Below, one piece after another: positions 1-8,457 of a stretch of DNA of 19,767 nt. Position 1 is the stretch's first letter; each line of letters opens with the position of its first letter. The position numbers and the translations under genes are program-made. The notes beneath the pieces are model-generated. The model saw nothing but the letters and a program-made list of their open reading frames with translations, did not search any database and was not told where the DNA came from. Source of the DNA: an uncultured Planctomycetaceae bacterium (GTDB taxonomy: Bacteria > Planctomycetota > Planctomycetia > Pirellulales > JACPPG01); contig CAMFLN010000002.1 in the NCBI GenBank assembly GCA_945957305.1, positions 1 to 19,767 of the forward strand. The letters run 5' to 3'.

Positions 1-2733
1 CACGAAGTCTTCCCGCGCCCGCATGGCAGGATCAGTCGCCGGCTTGATCTCTACAGCTTCGCCCCCAGCAAAGGGCGTCAAATGGGCCGCATCGGCCAGG
101 CGTGCGGCTTGCGAGTTCAAGAACTCCGCCGCGACGGCGCACTCTTGTTCGCTGGGGACTCGCGACAAGATCTGCTCGAAGGCGGCCTGGATGAACCAGG
201 TCGCGCTATCCCCCTGCGCGCCCGCCTCGCGCCATAAGTCAGCCGCCAAACGACGCGACTGTGCAAGCGCCAAGGGGCTATTCGCCAGCGCCAGTGCCTG
301 TTGCGGAACGACGCTCTCACTGCGGCGGTAACATTCGCTCACGCTGGCGGCGTCGAACAGCTTCAAGAAAGTCATCTGCTTTTCGGCCGCGTGCTGGAAG
401 TACAAGCTGCGCCGCGTGACGGACAGCCCCTTGCCATGTTCCAAGTCCGGTCCGCCGACGGTCAAATCCAATTGGCCCGAGACCCGCAGGACGCTGTCGC
501 GGACTGTTTCCGCCTCCATGCGCCGCACGTTGGCGCGCCACAACAGTCGGTTGTCAGGATCAACGCTACGGCGTGGATCATCAGCCGTGCCGGTCGAGCA
601 CATACGGTAGGCTTGCGAAGTAACCATCAGCCGATGCAGCGACTTCATGCTCCAACCGCGGTCCATGAATTCGACTGCCAGCCAATCCAGCAATTCGGCG
701 TTAACCGGTTTAGCTCCATTGACCCCCAAATTGAAAACCGTGGGCACCAGTGGTTCGCCAAAATGACGCAGCCAAATGTGGTTCACTGCCACGCGCGCCG
801 TGAGCGGGTTGTTCCGCTGCGCGATCCAGCGGGCCAGCGCCAAGCGGCGTCCCGAACTGACGGCCGGGTAGATCTTTTCCAGCGGAGGGTAATCCACGCG
901 TTTTTCCACTTCGGCGCGCGTCGCCTCGAGTTGCTGCTTGGAGGCAGCCAACGCATCTTCGGCCTTCTTCCTTTCGGCCTTGGCTTTATCATCGGCCGCA
1001 TCGGCGGATGGTTGCGCTGCCAGCTTGCCTTCGGCCACGAGTACCGCCTCTTCGGCCGCGCACAGGCTCGCCGCGTTCGCGGCCGCGATAGCCTGGGCCG
1101 TGCGAATGTTGGCGTCAGCCGCCGCTGGCGTTGCATAGCGGGCGTTATCGGCCGCGATGCGCGCCTCGAGGCTCGCCGCTTCGGCCTGGGCGGTTGCCAG
1201 GTGCTTTTCGGCCAAGGCTGTCGCGGTGGTTTCGCTGTTGACTGCCGCCTCGGCCGCGCGATGGGTCTCGACGGCTGCCGCCAAGGCCGCCACGGCGACT
1301 TCTCCGTCCGCGTCCACTGGGGCCGACGTGCGAGCCAATTGCTCGCGCGCCGCGTTTAGTTTGGCCTGAGCTTCGGTTAGCGCCGTGCGTGCTTTCTCGA
1401 CCGCCGATTGCGCCTTGGATCTGAGATCTTCGCGAACGTAAGACTTTAACCCCGGATTGTACGCGGCGGCCGGCAGCGATACGGGTTGTATCTTCACCGG
1501 ACTGCCGAAGATCGCGGGAATCGCTGGCGCGAGCGGCTGATCCTCCTTTGGCTGACTCTCTTGACCGCGAACGAACAAGAACGTCTTGCGTTCTTGGTGC
1601 GCGTCGTAAACGCGCGCAATGCCGTCCTGTTCGATATTCGGTTCAGACGGCAGCCGATCGATGCGTACCTCGTACGGCTCAAAGAACGCCCGCAAGCTGT
1701 AATACTCGGTTTGCAGGAGGGGGTCATACATGTGGTCATGACAACGGGCGCAATTGAATGTCATGCCCAGGAAGGCTTTGCCCAGGTGCTCGACCGTGTT
1801 GTCGAGCCACACGTTGCGGTTGAACTTGTACCAATTGCGCGCGAGGTATCCCGTGGCGCGCAAAGTTTGCGCGTCGTCTGGGGCAAGCTCGTCTCCGGCC
1901 ACCATGTCGACGATCATACGATCGTAGCCCCGGTCGGCATTGATCGATTCCACGATCCAATCGCGCCAGTGCCAGATGTGCTGCTGACTGTCGCGGACCT
2001 CCTTGCCGTAACCCGCCCAATCGCTGTAGCGCCAAACGTCCATCCAGTGCCGGCCCCAGCGCTCGCCGTACTGCGGACGTGCTAGTAGCTGCTCGACGGT
2101 TCGCTCGTAGGCGTCCGGCGAATCGTCGGCGAGAAAGGCGTGCAGCTCTTCGCGCGTCGGTGGCAGACCGATCAGGTCAAGATAGACGCGCCGCAGCAGC
2201 ACGTTTTTGTCGGCCGTGATATTTGCAGCTACGCCCGCCGCTTCGCGCCGCTGGGCGAGAAAGGCATCGATGGGGTTTGTCGCTGTGGCCGCTTGACCGG
2301 TGGTGGGCACATCGGGGCGCTGGGGAGCTTGGAACGCCCAATGCTTGCGGGGGTCCTCGGGCAGGGGCTCGCCGACGGGACTCTCTGCGCCGCGATCGAT
2401 CCACCGCCTTACCAAGTCGATCTCGGCAGCGCCAAGCGGCTCCGCTTCGGCGGGCATGCGATTCTCGGTGCGAGTGATTGCCTGATACAGCAGGCTATCC
2501 GCACTCTTTCCCGCGACAAGCGCTGGTCCGCTGTCCCCTCCTTGCCGGATCATGTCGCCTGTATCCAGTCGCAGCCCCGCCTCCTGGCGGAGCGCGCCAT
2601 GACACATCAAGCAGTGCCGCGCGAGCAGTGGTTTGACGTCGCGCGCGTAATCAACTCCGTCGTCCGCAGCGAGGCACACTTCGGCGCACAGCAAGAACGC
2701 TAGCGCCAAGATTTTGGGCAGTGTGGTATGCAT
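1..2733 (-). CDS. Secreted PSCyt1-DUF1549-DUF1553 protein (planctomycete cytochrome c type), 3' end outside window
   Basis: The reading frame is open for 911 codons from ATG 2733 to the left window edge, so the C-terminus is missing. A signal peptide (about residues 1-22, hydrophobic LALAFLLC core) indicates export. A PSCyt1-type haem motif CLMCH lies at 41-45. The DUF1549 region (about 150-350) contains a second CxxCH, CARCH at 328-332, followed by DH and YDP as is typical of the family. Residues about 430-613 are an unusually alanine-rich, charged segment likely to form a long coiled coil. DUF1553 (PSD1) begins near 614 and includes NHIWLRHFG and TSQAYR. The family is greatly expanded in planctomycetes and usually sits next to a DUF1501 gene, which would lie beyond the left edge. 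Its reaction is not established; c-type haem binding and a role in periplasmic polymer breakdown are inferences. No strong ribosome binding site precedes the start; the signal peptide supports it. Confidence 0.93.
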   Translation of the reverse strand, partial: MHTTLPKILALAFLLCAEVCLAADDGVDYARDVKPLLARHCLMCHGALRQEAGLRLDTGDMIRQGGDSGPALVAGKSADSLLYQAITRTENRMPAEAEPLGAAEIDLVRRWIDRGAESPVGEPLPEDPRKHWAFQAPQRPDVPTTGQAATATNPIDAFLAQRREAAGVAANITADKNVLLRRVYLDLIGLPPTREELHAFLADDSPDAYERTVEQLLARPQYGERWGRHWMDVWRYSDWAGYGKEVRDSQQHIWHWRDWIVESINADRGYDRMIVDMVAGDELAPDDAQTLRATGYLARNWYKFNRNVWLDNTVEHLGKAFLGMTFNCARCHDHMYDPLLQTEYYSLRAFFEPYEVRIDRLPSEPNIEQDGIARVYDAHQERKTFLFVRGQESQPKEDQPLAPAIPAIFGSPVKIQPVSLPAAAYNPGLKSYVREDLRSKAQSAVEKARTALTEAQAKLNAAREQLARTSAPVDADGEVAVAALAAAVETHRAAEAAVNSETTATALAEKHLATAQAEAASLEARIAADNARYATPAAADANIRTAQAIAAANAASLCAAEEAVLVAEGKLAAQPSADAADDKAKAERKKAEDALAASKQQLEATRAEVEKRVDYPPLEKIYPAVSSGRRLALARWIAQRNNPLTARVAVNHIWLRHFGEPLVPTVFNLGVNGAKPVNAELLDWLAVEFMDRGWSMKSLHRLMVTSQAYRMCSTGTADDPRRSVDPDNRLLWRANVRRMEAETVRDSVLRVSGQLDLTVGGPDLEHGKGLSVTRRSLYFQHAAEKQMTFLKLFDAASVSECYRRSESVVPQQALALANSPLALAQSRRLAADLWREAGAQGDSATWFIQAAFEQILSRVPSEQECAVAAEFLNSQAARLADAAHLTPFAGGEAVEIKPATDPAMRAREDFV

Positions 2734-3196
2734 CGAGGCGAGGCTCGCCGGGAGGAAAACCAAACGAAATTGGACCAACGCGGTAGTCGTCGGAGAGTTC
2801 TTCACGAGGCGGGAATGCGGGCCGCTAGCTTCGCAGTCGGCGACTGCACCGCAGCGCTCTCTGCTCAGAATCAGTTTGTACCAGAAGCGCCGGGGCAAGT
2901 CACCAATCTGTGATGCAGATTAACCCCATTCCACGGTTCGTAGAGCACTCGAGGGTAAGTACTTAGAACGCGGGGCCGGGGACGGTCGGCGCTTCTTCAA
3001 GTCCTGCTGGACGGCCGGCTCCATGGGGACCACGCGACCCTCGCGGCGGCGGTAATTCGCGGCGACGACTTTAGCCCTGCGACCGCTACAACCGATACAG
3101 CAGATACAACCCGCAAAGTTTCGCGCGCTGCCGGCCCCTCCAGAGAGATGCCGGAGCGCCAGCACGCCGTGGGATACCAGCGTCGTCGGGGGGGAA
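2734..3196. other. 463-base divergent intergenic region
   Basis: This gap separates the divergent DUF1553 and BBP7 genes and must hold both promoters. No convincing -35/-10 pair was found for either gene. A perfect inverted repeat, AATCTG - TGATG - CAGATT, lies at 2905-2921 and could be a small hairpin or an operator. ATACA-type direct repeats (TACAAC, ATACAG, ATACAAC) lie at 3087-3110. An 81-codon minus-strand frame (2920-3165) has no recognisable domain and was not called as a gene. Confidence 0.5.
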
Positions 3197-4972
3197 ATGA
3201 TTCGTCACATTTTAAGCCTGGCCGCTGTCCTGGTCGCCAGCCAGTGCCTGGGCGGCGAAACGCCGGCGCCTGTCAAGCAGGCGTCGAAGCCGTACGTCCA
3301 TCGCTCATTGGTCGCCGCGGCGCAGCGTCGCCAAACCGGTGGGCGTTTGGACATGGCGGCGTTCCAGGAGCCCGAGAAGGGAGCGGCGAAGGAAAATCTA
3401 GAGCCGCCGAGCGGCGCCGAGGCGGATCCGTTCGCCGACCCAAGCCCTCCGGAGGAGATGCCCGGCGACAAGCCGTCCGCGCCTCCGGAACCCCCGGCCG
3501 AGGAAGGGCCAGCGACGCGGCCCCCTGATGACTTGTTCACAGCGCCGCCAGAGAGCGAGCCAGCTGCCGCAGCGCCGTCGGAACCCGACATGCCGTTTGT
3601 GGAACCGCCCGAGCAAGCTCCGACGCGCCAGCGCGCCGCGCCGCGCGGGAAGACGCCCATGGCTCCGCCTCCGGCGGCGCCGACTCGCCCCAGTCCTTCG
3701 CGCCAGGCGCCGCCTCGCTCGACACCGAAATCGGCGCCTCCCAGGGAGCTCGAACCCGCTCTGCAACCCGAACCGGAATACCTGCCGTCGGAAAACGGCG
3801 AGGGGGAACCGCTCTACGACGAGGGCTTTGTCGACGGCGAATTTGCCGATGACTGCATGTCGTGCGCTCAAGCCGCCGGGTGCTGCAGCCTGTGGGACAG
3901 CTATTGCCCGCCCCCCTTGTACTGTCGTGTGCCGCGCGGATCGTGGGCCAACATCGACTACCTGGCATGGTTCAGCCGCGGAGCCTCATTGCCGGCCCTG
4001 GTGACCACGGGCTCGCAAGGCGGAGCGATGAACGACCCCAACCTGAAAGTGTTGTATGGCGACAACCGGGTCGACAACGGCATTCGTTCCGGCGGGCGTT
4101 TGAACATCGGCACCTGCTTCAACGATGCCCAGACCTTTGGCGTTGGCGGCACGTTAATCGCCTTGCAGAACATGGCGTCGAATTTCAACATCGTGTCGGA
4201 TGGTTCGCCAATCGTGGCCCGCCCGTTTTTCAGTACTGCGACGCAGGCGCCGGATTCCTTCGTTGTCGCCCAGACGGGCATTGATGCCGGCGGTGTGCGC
4301 GTGCGCACGACCAACAGCTTTATTGCCGCGGACACCTATTTCCGCCGCGCCCTGGCATTTGGACCGCGGCGGCGATTCGACCTGATCGCCGGCTGGCAAT
4401 TCCTGGAACTCGACGACTCGATCGGCATCAGTGACCGCGCCGTTTCGACCGATCCGAACAGCTCGATCCCGCTCGGCACCACACTGATCGGCTTCGATGG
4501 CTTCCGCGCCGCCAATAAATTCAACGGTGGTCTGATCGGAATCGAAACCGAACGCCGCGGGGGCGTCTGGTCCTTGACCACTTCCAGCAAAGTGGGGTTG
4601 GGAAATATGCACCAGACCGCGATCATCAACGGCTACAGCAGCACCACCGTTCCCGGCGAAACTCCGTCGTATTTTGCGGGCGGATTACTGGCCCAGCCAA
4701 GCAACATCGGCCGCTACGATCGAAACGTGTTTACTGCCATACCGCAATTTGCCGCGAACCTTGGATTGCAAGTGACGCCGAAGATGCGCGTGACGTTCGG
4801 CTATTCGCTGATCTACATCGGCCACGTCGCGCAGGCGGCGCGGCAGATCGACACCGTCGTCGATCCCTCGCAAATCGGTGGCGGCCCAGTCGGCACCGCA
4901 CCGACGTTTTCGTGGCAGCAGAACAGTTACTGGCTGCAGGGTATGAACCTGGGGCTCAATTTCCGCTACTAA
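3197..4972 (+). CDS. BBP7-family outer-membrane beta-barrel protein
   Basis: This 591-residue protein has three parts. A signal peptide (MIRHILSLAAVLVASQCLGG) comes first. A proline/alanine/glutamate-rich low-complexity stretch (about 55-205) follows. Then comes a cysteine cluster (C220, C223, C229, C230, C237, C243) running directly into a barrel domain (about 249-591). The WANIDYLAWF start of the barrel, the alternating amphipathic strands and the aromatic C-terminal end NLGLNFRY match the planctomycete BBP7 (DUF1551) family of predicted outer-membrane proteins. The function is unknown; a porin or surface role is inferred. The start is placed at ATG 3197, just after a G-run (3188-3194) that is unusually close for a ribosome binding site, so initiation may be weak or atypical. 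It converges on the cysteine-rich gene with a 20-base gap. Confidence 0.88.
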   Translation: MIRHILSLAAVLVASQCLGGETPAPVKQASKPYVHRSLVAAAQRRQTGGRLDMAAFQEPEKGAAKENLEPPSGAEADPFADPSPPEEMPGDKPSAPPEPPAEEGPATRPPDDLFTAPPESEPAAAAPSEPDMPFVEPPEQAPTRQRAAPRGKTPMAPPPAAPTRPSPSRQAPPRSTPKSAPPRELEPALQPEPEYLPSENGEGEPLYDEGFVDGEFADDCMSCAQAAGCCSLWDSYCPPPLYCRVPRGSWANIDYLAWFSRGASLPALVTTGSQGGAMNDPNLKVLYGDNRVDNGIRSGGRLNIGTCFNDAQTFGVGGTLIALQNMASNFNIVSDGSPIVARPFFSTATQAPDSFVVAQTGIDAGGVRVRTTNSFIAADTYFRRALAFGPRRRFDLIAGWQFLELDDSIGISDRAVSTDPNSSIPLGTTLIGFDGFRAANKFNGGLIGIETERRGGVWSLTTSSKVGLGNMHQTAIINGYSSTTVPGETPSYFAGGLLAQPSNIGRYDRNVFTAIPQFAANLGLQVTPKMRVTFGYSLIYIGHVAQAARQIDTVVDPSQIGGGPVGTAPTFSWQQNSYWLQGMNLGLNFRY

Positions 4973-4992
4973 CCGCGTAAAAGTCGGCTAGC

Positions 4993-5454
4993 TTAACCGC
5001 GATAGACGACCGTGACATCGCCGCAGCGATCGAAGCGGACAATCACGCGGTATCCGCAGCACCAGTTGTAAGTCACCACGCCGCGCCCCAGCAGCCCGCA
5101 ATGGCTGTCCACCACAGGGCATCCCTCGCAGCAGGCCGGCAGGCAAACCGGTACTTCCACGGGGCAGCAGGTGGCGGGATTTACAACCTTGAGTACGGTT
5201 TTGATCGGCGGCTGGCAATTACCGCAGCAGCTCCGTCCGCAAGAGCGGTCGATGTAGCGAATACACGGCTCGGGGCAACACTGCGGCGCGGCCGGAGCAC
5301 AGCAACTCGGGTCCGCGGCGGCAGCGGCCGACGCGGCACGCAGACGAGTCAACGCGGCCGAGGCGCGCGGAGCGCTCGCCAATTGCAGCGCGGCGACAGC
5401 CATCACGCCGACGAACAACAATCGCGGCATAATTCGGTAATTGGCATATCTCAT
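4993..5454 (-). CDS. Small secreted cysteine-rich protein (19 cysteines)
   Basis: This 153-residue protein has an N-terminal signal peptide (hydrophobic LLFVGVMAVAALQLA, cleavage probably after the ASA near residue 33). The mature part holds 19 cysteines, including seven adjacent CC pairs, in segments such as PSCCAPAAPQCC and CCPVEVPVCLPACCEGC. A hydrophobic, beta-strand-like C-terminus ends in VIVRFDRCGDVTVVYRG. The start at 5454 is preferred over ATG 5472, because a good ribosome binding site (GAAGGAGATT, 5470-5461) lies nine bases upstream of 5454 but overlaps the first six codons of the longer version. No known domain is recognised. Similar cysteine-rich exported proteins are common in planctomycetes, and disulfide cross-linking in the cell envelope is an inference. 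The neighbouring BBP7 protein also has a cysteine cluster. Confidence 0.8.
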   Translation of the reverse strand: MRYANYRIMPRLLFVGVMAVAALQLASAPRASAALTRLRAASAAAAADPSCCAPAAPQCCPEPCIRYIDRSCGRSCCGNCQPPIKTVLKVVNPATCCPVEVPVCLPACCEGCPVVDSHCGLLGRGVVTYNWCCGYRVIVRFDRCGDVTVVYRG

Positions 5455-5460
5455 AATTGC

Positions 5461-5470
5461 AATCTCCTTC
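5461..5470 (-). promoter_or_regulatory. Ribosome binding site that decides the start of the cysteine-rich gene
   Basis: Read on the minus strand this is GAAGGAGATT, with GGAG ending nine bases before ATG 5454. It falls inside the coding sequence of the alternative longer start at 5472, which argues that 5454 is the true start. Confidence 0.7.
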
Positions 5471-5472
5471 AT

Positions 5473-6003
5473 CTCGATTCATGGCGGCGAACAGCTGTGC
5501 CGCGCGGCTGATTCTTGCCCAATGGAAACTTAACGCGCTGTCGATTGTGGACTCGGCAGCGCAACCTGTTAGGTAAGATCCTGAGTAAAGATCGCATATG
5601 AGTGAGAGCCTGCAAGCCCCCTTCCCCCCAGCCGGAGTAAAACCACTACATGGCGGAGCCGCCATAACCGGAGTTCCGGAGCGCAATCGAGCAGCCGGAA
5701 AGGTGTCGCGGCGAACGTAACGCCTCGCGGGAAATCGATCGGAGAACAGGACTTAGGTGCCGGCCAGGTAGAGGTCGATCGTCGACAGAACGAATTTGCC
5801 ATAGGTCCGGATACGACGTAGGTTTTGGCTGGCGGGCAGGGGCATTCGCCAGGCCGCCGCACTTCTGCATAGTTTTTCAACGCGATGAGAATCCAGGCTC
5901 CCTTCGTCACTCCGGGGTGGGTAGCAAGCTGCGGCGTGTAACGAATCGCCGGCCCAGGCGCGTCAAACCCTGTCCGTTTCACCAATTGCACTTGATCGAC
6001 ACC
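5473..6003. other. 531-base divergent intergenic region
   Basis: The gap lies between the cysteine-rich gene (-) and the coiled-coil gene (+). No clear promoter was found. A 16-base perfect palindrome ATGGCGG-AG-CCGCCAT lies at 5650-5665, and a second short one (CCGGA-GT-TCCGG) lies about 5669-5680. They could be operators or hairpins. No gene with family-like content was found; the longer minus-strand frames here are antisense shadows. Confidence 0.4.
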
Positions 6004-6837
6004 ATGCCGCCAGAAACAACCCTCGCCGAATTGGGCCGCGAACAGCTCTCGCAATGGTTCGACGAACTTCGTGGCATCGACGACGACTTTGCCCAGTTTG
6101 TCGCGCAACAGTTGGACCAACTGCAGGCCCTGGCCCGCGCGGTTGACGAGCGCGAGCACGAGCTCTCCGTGCAGGCCGAGCGGGTCGATCGCCAACTCGA
6201 GGCACTGGCCGAGTCGCAACAGCGATTGGACCGGGCCAGTGCAGCCGCGGAAAAGTGGACCAACATGCTGCCCGAGATGACATCCCCAGCACCGGCCAGC
6301 ATCCCGCAAGAATTGGTCGATCTGCTGGGCGAAATGCGACAGCTCCAAAAACAAATCGGCGAAGATTTTTCGCTCGTCAAGTCGGACGCCATGGCGATGG
6401 CCAATTCGGCCGTTGCGGATTTTGCCCAGGCTCGCGCCGAATTGCTGACCATGAGCGCAGACTTGCAGCAAGTGCGGACGTCGCTCGCAGAAGCTGCCGC
6501 AACCGTGGCGGCCATGCCGGCGCGCATGGTTTCCGTCGCACCGGTGGCAGCGCCTAACCCCGTTGCCCCGGCTATTGCGTCGAACGAGAGGCCCACCGCG
6601 GATGCTCCCCTGGAGCAATCGGGCGGCTGGCAGGAAGAGCTGGCGAGTTTACGGCGCGGATTATCGCAAGCGGAAAATCGCGGTGACAAACCAGCGGTGC
6701 GTGCTCAACCTGCCGCGCCAGGTACGCTCAATGGCGACGACTCCTCCCTAAGTTCCCTCATGGAACAGTTCCAAAGCCTGCAAAGTGAGTTGCACGCGCG
6801 GCGTGAAGTGCAGCCACCAAAATTGCCCGTGAAATAA
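6004..6837 (+). CDS. Cytoplasmic coiled-coil protein of unknown function
   Basis: This 277-residue protein has no signal peptide and no membrane segment. Heptad-like stretches rich in Gln, Glu, Leu and Ala at about 30-85 and 100-165 predict two long coiled coils. An Ala/Pro/Val linker follows (about 166-200), then two short helical stretches (about 205-225 and 245-268) containing GGWQEELASLRRGL and SSLMEQFQSLQSELHARR. ATG 6004 was chosen over the in-frame GTG at 5917: the 29 extra residues are basic, unlike the acidic coiled coil that begins at MPPETTLAELGREQL. No strong ribosome binding site is visible, so the start is uncertain. The 119-residue gene follows after 59 bases on the same strand, so the two probably form a transcription unit. 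The function is unknown. Confidence 0.72.
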   Translation: MPPETTLAELGREQLSQWFDELRGIDDDFAQFVAQQLDQLQALARAVDEREHELSVQAERVDRQLEALAESQQRLDRASAAAEKWTNMLPEMTSPAPASIPQELVDLLGEMRQLQKQIGEDFSLVKSDAMAMANSAVADFAQARAELLTMSADLQQVRTSLAEAAATVAAMPARMVSVAPVAAPNPVAPAIASNERPTADAPLEQSGGWQEELASLRRGLSQAENRGDKPAVRAQPAAPGTLNGDDSSLSSLMEQFQSLQSELHARREVQPPKLPVK

Positions 6838-6882
6838 TCATAAGTGCCGAGATCGCCCCGCGTTCAATCGCTGCAGCACAAC

Positions 6883-6887
6883 AGGAG
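6883..6887 (+). promoter_or_regulatory. Ribosome binding site supporting a GTG start
   Basis: AGGAG lies nine bases before GTG 6897, the correct distance. It supports GTG as the initiation codon of the small gene and argues that this gene is translated. Confidence 0.65.
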
Positions 6888-6896
6888 AGTTAAGCG

Positions 6897-7256
6897 GTGC
6901 AAGCAAATCTAGGTTCTACGGTAGTAGAGATCGCGTCCCCCCGCCCCCGCCAGCGAAACTCGCTCGCTGCTGGAACGCTGGCTGGCGCGCACGACGATCC
7001 GATCGAACAGTTGGGGCACCTCGACGATACCGTGTTCGCGGCGATTGCCGGTCGCCCGGACGCGATCAATGGCTTGAAGTCGCTGTGGCCCGAGGCGAAA
7101 GCGTTGCTCGGCCCGACGTTGATTGCTGAATCGCGCGATCAGTACGTCCGTCACGCCCTGCGTGTCTGGCGTGAATCGCTGCGCGGCGGTGAGTTGCGCG
7201 ACGCAGCTTCCGCACAAGCCGCCCTGGACGTCGTGTCGTTATTGTTCGACGAGTGA
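6897..7256 (+). CDS. Small conserved-looking protein of unknown function, overlapping the carA 3' end
   Basis: This 119-residue protein starts at GTG 6897 behind a well-placed AGGAG. The N-terminus (about 1-32) looks disordered. Residues about 34-119 look like a compact helical domain containing DDTVFAAIAGRPDAINGLK and RDQYVRHALRVWRES, ending DVVSLLFDE. No known family is recognised and there is no signal peptide or membrane segment. It follows the coiled-coil gene in the same direction, so a joint function is plausible. Its last 18 bases overlap the antiparallel 3' end of carA, so both C-termini are encoded by the same DNA. Confidence 0.72.
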   Translation: MQANLGSTVVEIASPRPRQRNSLAAGTLAGAHDDPIEQLGHLDDTVFAAIAGRPDAINGLKSLWPEAKALLGPTLIAESRDQYVRHALRVWRESLRGGELRDAASAQAALDVVSLLFDE

Positions 7257-8378
7257 CAGCATCTCGCGAAAACGGCGAAACAGGTAATGGCTGTCATGCG
7301 GCCCCGACGAAGCCTCGGGGTGGTATTGCACGCTAAAGGCGGGCAATTCGCGATGGCGCACGCCTTCGATCGTGTTGTCGTTCAGGCTGCGGTGCGTGAT
7401 TTCCAGGCAACTGGGCAACGACGCTTCGTCAACGGCAAAGCCGTGATTCTGCGCCGTGATCTCGACCGTGCCGGCCTCGAGGTTCATGACCGGCTGATTC
7501 GCGCCGCGATGTCCGAACTTCATCTTGAACGTGCGCGCGCCGCACGCCAACGACAGCAGCTGGTGCCCCAGGCAGATGCCGAAGACTGGCACTTTTCCCA
7601 GCAGGCCGCGAATCGTCTCGATCGCGTATTCTAGTGGCTCGGGATCGCCCGGCCCGTTCGACAGAAACACTCCGTCAGGGCGTTGCTCTAGAACTTGCTG
7701 CGCTGTGAAGGTGCCGGGTAAGACGGTGACGCGGCATCCCTGGTCGTGGAGATGCCGCGCGATGTTCCATTTCATCCCGTAGTCGAGCGCCACGACGTGC
7801 GGCTGGTCTGCTGGCATTGCCGCCGGCGATTCGTCGAGGTTGGTCCATGGGCTCAGCTTCTCGGTCCAAACTTTCGCTTCCGCGGGCACGACTTCACGCA
7901 CCAGGTCGCGTCCCACCAGCCCGCGGCTGCCACGCGCCTTAGCCACCAGGCTGGCGTCGTCCAGATCGATGGTCGACAGAACCCCCTTCAAGGCTCCCTG
8001 GCTGCGAATATGCCGGACTAGCGAGCGGGTATCAATATCGGCAATGCCCATGATCCCGGCGGCTTCCAGGTACTCGTGCAGACCGCCGTGAGCACGAAAA
8101 TTGCTGATCCTGCGGCTGAGTTGCCGCACGACAAAGCCAGACAAGTGCGGACGGCCGCTCTCGACGTCTTCGGCATTGACGCCGTAATTGCCGATCTCGG
8201 TGTACGTCATCGTGACGATCTGACCGCGATAACTGGGATCGGTGATGATCTCCTGATAGCCCGACATCGACGTGTTGAAGCAGACTTCACCGTCGACCTC
8301 GCCCGTGGCGCCGAACGAAGTGCCGGTATAAACAGTGCCGTCTTCCAATGCGAGTTTTGCGATGGGAGGGGTATTCAT
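7239..8378 (-). CDS. carA: Carbamoyl-phosphate synthase small (glutaminase) subunit
   Basis: CarA hydrolyses glutamine and passes ammonia to the large subunit CarB for carbamoyl phosphate synthesis, feeding pyrimidine and arginine pathways in the cytoplasm. The 379-residue length is normal. The N-terminal CarA domain (about 6-135) contains LEDGTVYTG, FNTSMSGYQEIITDPSY and GIADIDTRSLVRHIR. The C-terminal class I glutamine amidotransferase domain (about 194-372) contains SNGPGDP, the nucleophile Cys269 in GICLGHQ, and the His353/Glu355 pair in YHPEAS, so all catalytic residues are present. The start at ATG 8378 is supported by AAGGTGA (8394-8388) nine bases upstream. carB is not in the window. 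A possible promoter (TATAAT, 8738-8733) would give a leader of about 350 bases that overlaps the structured element on the other strand. Confidence 0.98.
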   Translation of the reverse strand: MNTPPIAKLALEDGTVYTGTSFGATGEVDGEVCFNTSMSGYQEIITDPSYRGQIVTMTYTEIGNYGVNAEDVESGRPHLSGFVVRQLSRRISNFRAHGGLHEYLEAAGIMGIADIDTRSLVRHIRSQGALKGVLSTIDLDDASLVAKARGSRGLVGRDLVREVVPAEAKVWTEKLSPWTNLDESPAAMPADQPHVVALDYGMKWNIARHLHDQGCRVTVLPGTFTAQQVLEQRPDGVFLSNGPGDPEPLEYAIETIRGLLGKVPVFGICLGHQLLSLACGARTFKMKFGHRGANQPVMNLEAGTVEITAQNHGFAVDEASLPSCLEITHRSLNDNTIEGVRHRELPAFSVQYHPEASSGPHDSHYLFRRFREMLSLVEQ

Positions 8379-8457
8379 CCGGCGGTGTCACCTTGAACAC
8401 ATGTAAAGAAATAGCGGTTGTAGCGATGCACGGCAGAGACATTCGTCGCGCGCCGCT

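Noticed and set aside
301..1359. 352-codon open frame on the plus strand
   Set aside because: It is antisense to the DUF1553 gene, whose haem motifs and domain signatures are clear. The translated product is Arg/His/Gly-rich with no domain, as expected of a GC-rich shadow frame.
1486..2703. Plus-strand frames of 199 and 187 codons
   Set aside because: They are antisense to the PSCyt1/DUF1549 part of the same gene and have no recognisable family features.
2920..3165. 81-codon minus-strand frame with a CICCIGC cluster
   Set aside because: The cysteines come from a short TGTATC-type DNA repeat. There is no ribosome binding site, signal peptide or domain.
5569..6618. 349-codon minus-strand frame
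   Set aside because: It is antisense to the coiled-coil gene; the product is His/Arg/Gly-rich, while the plus-strand product has good heptad structure.
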